Positions 59,795 to 64,000 of a stretch of DNA of 64,000 bases are shown here, piece by piece. The notes beneath the pieces are model-generated. The model made no database searches. It saw nothing but the letters and a program-made list of their open reading frames with translations, and was not told where the DNA came from. The position numbers and the translations under genes are program-made. Every line of letters starts with the position of its first letter. Position 1 is the first letter of the stretch. Source of the DNA: Magnolia sinica (lineage: Eukaryota; Streptophyta; Magnoliopsida; Magnoliales; Magnoliaceae); assembly GCF_029962835.1 (NCBI RefSeq), contig NC_080577.1, forward strand, positions 5,456,001 through 5,520,000. The letters are read 5' to 3'.

Positions 59795-60756
59795 TAATGT
59801 TTTAAATATTGATGATATCAGCCAATATATCCAACGATATATCTTGCATTCCACCTGTGTGATACGAAATGCACAAGTAGTGCTAATATATCTCACATGT
59901 TCGATCCGGTGAGCATTTTCAATTTTCAATCTCTTTTTTTATGTTGAAATTATGTTAATTCAGTGTTAAATGGTTATAAATCCATTGATTCTTCATGTTT
60001 TTGCATGAAAAATCATGGAGTTTGAGCTTTGATTTTGATTTCCGTATGTTCTTTATGTTCTCCATTTTTTTCAAGATTTTCCTTCAACCAGCTATCAAAG
60101 GAGGGTAATTTTAAAGTATTTAATAGTATTTAATGAAATGATCATCTTATACATTCTAATTTCGAAATTTAATTATAGTTGGTCTGATTTGGGGAAAATT
60201 CGAAATTTCCCCAATTTCTCCCAAATTACTTGCAATGTTGCACTCCAAACATGAAACCAAGCTTTCATGAGGGTTGATCTACTGATTTGTTAAGTCATTG
60301 TCAATTTTTGAAAATTTAAAATTATTTTTAATTAAAATTTAATAAAAATATTAAAATATTTTTTTTTTCAAAATTTCCTCTTTACCAGCTATCAATTGAG
60401 ATTAATTTCAAAGTATTAAAGAGTGTTTGATGAAATGATCATCATGTATACTCCAAATGTTATGCATTTATTTTGAATATAGTTGCATTAGTTCAATCAG
60501 ACAATACATAGCTTAGGATCCCATACAAAGGAAACCTTGTGCACTTTTTTTTTGAGATGTTATAATTTAAAATCATGTATTAAGATCTATTCTAACAATC
60601 TCTGAAGTTTTATTGAAAAATTCAACCAGTTTCCTTGTGTTTTCCAAAAAGTCCGGTAAATTCCTCGATACAAATGATATATCCCGTGTGATAAACGATA
60701 CATATATGTATCCCAAGTATGGGATACGCAACGCGATACCGATATTTCAAACATTG
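59795..60756. mobile_element. TIR element, family D (962 bp)
   Basis: The left end TAATGTTTTAAATATTGATG faces the right end CCGATATTTCAAACATTG. It is the reverse-oriented sister of 43,726-44,694, alike over its whole length. No coding capacity. Confidence 0.65.
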
Positions 60757-61301
60757 CCCCGTGAAGGCTCAACACGATCTGCTAAGCCGCTTGTGCCCCA
60801 CCACGTGATGATCCAAACCATTCACCTAGAAGCTCCTATGAGTCAGCGTGAAAGGCGTTGAACGATCACTCATGTGGGGACTTCAAAGATGAATGGACTG
60901 GATCATCACATGATCAGGCAGAACCAGCGAGCCTCCAGGCGAGGGCCATGCCATCAGTGAACCTCAAAAGGAAAACAACCGAAAGTATGCTCACAAGTCA
61001 CTTTGTATGGATGAACCATTTAAATTGGAGGCTTCAAAGTAGATTGGCTTGGATCATAACACGGTGGGGCAGGAGGGGCAACAGGAGGGCCACCTTCTTG
61101 CAGCAAACCTCAAAACCAAAAACACTGGAAAGAAAGAAACCTCAACCTCTGCTTGCATTTTCCACACGAGTCTTGAGTCTATGACTGTCGAAAATCTCAC
61201 TATAGAATTGTATTGAAATGGAATTTCAGATGATTTCTCGGTGCTGTTACAAAAAATACACAGCTCATGTTACAATGTATAGACAAGAGACGGAAGGTAT
61301 T

Positions 61302-62721
61302 TCAGTTATATGCAAAATCTATTCCCACTTCATATGTTTGCACTTCCTCAACTCCTAACACAACATCTGAAGATCGACGTGAGTCCCTCCCTCCCAAACC
61401 TAACTTGGCCTGAAAAGTGTTGGCGTCTGACATCCACTTAACAAACCGAACAAAGCAGCTCCAATTATCAAGCTCAAATATGTTTTATCCATCCTCACAA
61501 AGTTGAAAGAGAGAGACTTCTTGGGCATTCCATCCATGTAAAGCTTCGAGTTCTTCACAATTTGCTCCAACGATATATCACCATACCACCTTGTGGAGTT
61601 CTCACCCATGAGCAGTATCTTGTTATCCCTAGTGGCAGACATGACTTGTCTGACAAACACTTTGGGTTTGCTGCTCCAGTCAATCTTTATCTCATCTTTG
61701 TCTCAGAGGTCGAAGCATTTGCAGCACCAGGTCATGTTGTACCTGCCGAGCATGCAAGCAATCTGGAGGTAGCCATGATTGATCAATGTATTGTTATAGC
61801 CAGCTGTTAATTCAGATGGATGACAGCGCGTGGTGTAGTGCTAGTGAATGGCAGCCACTTTTGCTGAAATCTTAACACCAGTACCCAAGAAGATGGTCGT
61901 TGCAGCCATAAAGAGCCTCTCCCCATGTTGAAGCAACATCCCAGAGTACCACTTGATAAAGAACTGACCATAGGGTGTGTTCCAAGTACCATCATCACTT
62001 CTGAAGAAGCCTGGATCGTGCGTCCGGCTATCAGCACCAAGAGGATCCGCATTTCCCCACTCAGGCTTTCCAACATTTTGTGCATGGGCATTCAGCGAAG
62101 CAATCATGTACTGACATGTGAAAGAAGAAAGGAGATCGATACAAAGCATGGTGTAGAAGAAATTATTTGAATAAATGAGAAGAAAAGGAGAAGATGGACA
62201 AAAGAGTTCTTCAAAGCACAGGAACAGTAGATTAGTGGGCAAGAATCCAAATGTAGTCAAATCCTTGCATACCTTATCATACCACTGAAACTCTCCAGCT
62301 TGCCGCAAGTGCCGCCATGCCCAGGATAGCTTTTCGGAAGGGCGAGAAGGATATATCAGTTCACCAGCAGGACCCATCCCGACTCGAATGGCCTACAAAA
62401 TAAAGTAACAATCTCTGGTACAGGCTACATTCGGCTACATTTGAAATGGTTTACAACCCATGTATACACCTGAAATCCAGAATCTTATGAGTCAACCAAA
62501 AACATCTTACTGTTATGACAACTCCAAGATACTCTCTGAAAGTGTCTCAAATATTCCTCATAAAATCCGAATAGGCTTGAATAGGAGATCAACCTCTAAG
62601 AATGGGCACCTCATCGCATCCTAGGGATATGTATTCCTGGTTTCTTATTCCAAACCTATCTGAATGAGCCAGATCTGGTTCCTTGTCCATCTCTTCAAGC
62701 ACCCATTGAGGAAGAGGGATC
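61302..62721 (-). pseudogene. BAM3-like: Beta-amylase (BAM3-like) pseudogene, copy 2 (partial in window)
   Basis: Exons 2, 3 and 4 (62,511-62,721, 62,273-62,392, 61,302-62,110) correspond one to one with copy 1. Exon 1 would lie beyond the window. It reads [56 protein letters not shown] and MGENSTRWYG, so both catalytic Glu are kept. Stops: TGA at 62,589-62,591, at the same codon as in copy 1; a second TGA at 62,547-62,549; and TAG at 61,841-61,843, the Trp of IHWHY, also hit in copy 1 by a different change. Another TGA follows FDL in exon 4, and a one-base loss occurs near the C-terminus just after VRMD. It is probably non-functional, although exons 3 and 4 are less damaged than in copy 1. 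Confidence 0.88.
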
Positions 62722-62775
62722 CTTTGACATAGGAAGTAGATAAAAGGGAGAGAAAAAAACTCAGTGCCAATACAT

Positions 62776-63118
62776 ATTTTTTTTATTAAAGATGAAGCAA
62801 TTTATTAGGTAGAGCCAAAAGCTAACCAAACTACACAGGAAAAGAAAAACCTACAACTAGAAAACAAAGAGAATCAGAAGAACAAAAAAACTAATAAACT
62901 AAAACTAAAATACAACAGGAACAACAGCCCATGGGCTGGAAAACCTCTCAGGAAAAAAGGACCTTAAGGCACCCAATCCCTCAAGTACAACTTTACCCAA
63001 TCTAACACCCCTAATGAGGAAAGACTCTTGTTACAAAAGCAACGGTTATTCCTTTCTCTTCAAATAACCCACAGAGCAGCAAGAAGGGCTAATATCCAGT
63101 TCTTCCTACCGAGCTTCC
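62776..63118 (-). mobile_element. L1-type LINE tail with 16-bp target duplication, in copy 2
   Basis: CTCAGTGCCAATACAT (62,760-62,775) and CTCAGTGCCAATATAT (63,119-63,134) flank a 343-bp insert whose minus strand ends in an A-tail. It is the orthologue of the insert at 51,541 and keeps both boundaries, so it defines the original insertion. Confidence 0.8.
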
Positions 63119-63430
63119 CTCAGTGCCAATATATCATACCGAAAGATTTCAAAAAAAAAAAAAAAAAAAAAAACCCACTGAAGAACAATCCATAACCCAT
63201 AAACAAAATTTGTTCTTTAGATGGATAAATAATGCGGACAAATGACCGATAACATCAAATGGAGAAAGAACTCAAGGAATCATAGTCCAATAAACAATCT
63301 GAACTCATATGATTGAGGAAATCAATAAAGCACCAAAAGGTACAACATAAAAACAATGACAACATTAGTGCATGTTTGTGTTGTTGCGACTCAAAAAGGC
63401 ACTAAAATTCCACAACAGGGCCTCACAAGT

Positions 63431-64000
63431 CATAACCAAAACCCCAGCTCCAAGTCACCAGGTCTCTTGTCGCTTGCAGCTGCAGGTACCTTTTAAGTTA
63501 GATTAAAAACAGAAAATATCAGATTCTTGTCTTGCACAAAAAGACGAGACCTAAAACCTCAAGCTACCAAAGATTTTTTCACTTCTAATCTCTTTTATTC
63601 AATAAACCCTATGACAGATGATATGGTGTCCCAAGGGAGCACCAAAGAACATTTACATGACAGAACAAATAGAACTCTCTCAACTCTGACGACTTGGAAA
63701 AAAAATATAAAGAAGGAAACAGCAAAACTCTAAAGATAACAATCGCAGGTGATAGGGACCCAAGAACATCACAAAAATTATCACAAAGAAAGGCAAGGAG
63801 TAAACAAAAAACAACACTAAAATGACAAAATAAATCAATGAGCACCATACGGACTCAAGCAAACATTGCGAACATGCAAAGTAGCGAAGAAAGCAATTCC
63901 ACAATGAAACAACTCAAAACCACTTACTCACATTGGTACAACGTGAAGTGATAAAAATGGTGGAGAAAAAAAAATGGTGTTAGTAGGTAGAGGGGGATTT
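63431..64000. other. Probable intron 1 of beta-amylase copy 2
   Basis: AT-rich and non-coding. It would be intron sequence if exon 1 of copy 2 lies beyond 64,000. No element ends are seen. Confidence 0.4.

Larger units (their letters stand above)
60780..63430. repeat. Segmental duplication, right copy
   Basis: Collinear partner of 49,490-52,060. It carries a poly-A-containing stretch near 63,118-63,230 that is absent from the left copy. Confidence 0.85.

Overview
The window is nuclear DNA of a flowering plant. It holds intron-rich plant genes with GT-AG introns, plant miR395 hairpins, Ty1/Copia and other LTR elements, short L1-type LINE tails, many (AT)n and (GA)n arrays, and low gene density. 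The abundance of palindromic repeats built around 'GGGCCCACCATGATGTATGTG'-type ends, with mid-range GC, suggests a magnoliid tree genome. That lineage call is inference.

Layout. 0-9 kb is intergenic and filled with long-inverted-repeat elements and an LTR remnant. 9.8-13.9 kb (+) is an apparently intact six-exon GH28 polygalacturonase-like gene. 16.2-20.0 kb (-) is a two-exon gene for a 96-residue membrane protein whose intron holds a solo LTR and SINE-like repeats. 20-26 kb is repeats: a palindromic element split by a solo LTR, then a 2.2-kb palindrome. 26.3-38.3 kb (-) is the decayed remains of a DHHC-type protein S-acyltransferase gene. Its middle, where the DHHC exon should lie, is occupied by Copia fossils, tandem repeats and terminal-inverted-repeat elements.

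39-49 kb is again repeat-rich but contains the most interesting functional content: two MIR395 hairpins, one on each strand (about 42.6 and 47.2 kb). Each has a TATA box, and 20-base motifs resembling the sulfur-limitation UPE box lie upstream. 49.5-64 kb is a tandem segmental duplication of a BAM3-like beta-amylase gene on the minus strand. Both copies are pseudogenes and share one nonsense codon, so decay began before the duplication. A fairly young Copia element sits in intron 1 of the first copy.

The likely working genes are the polygalacturonase (pectin, cell wall), the small membrane protein, and the two miR395 loci (sulfate assimilation). The S-acyltransferase and both beta-amylase copies look dead.
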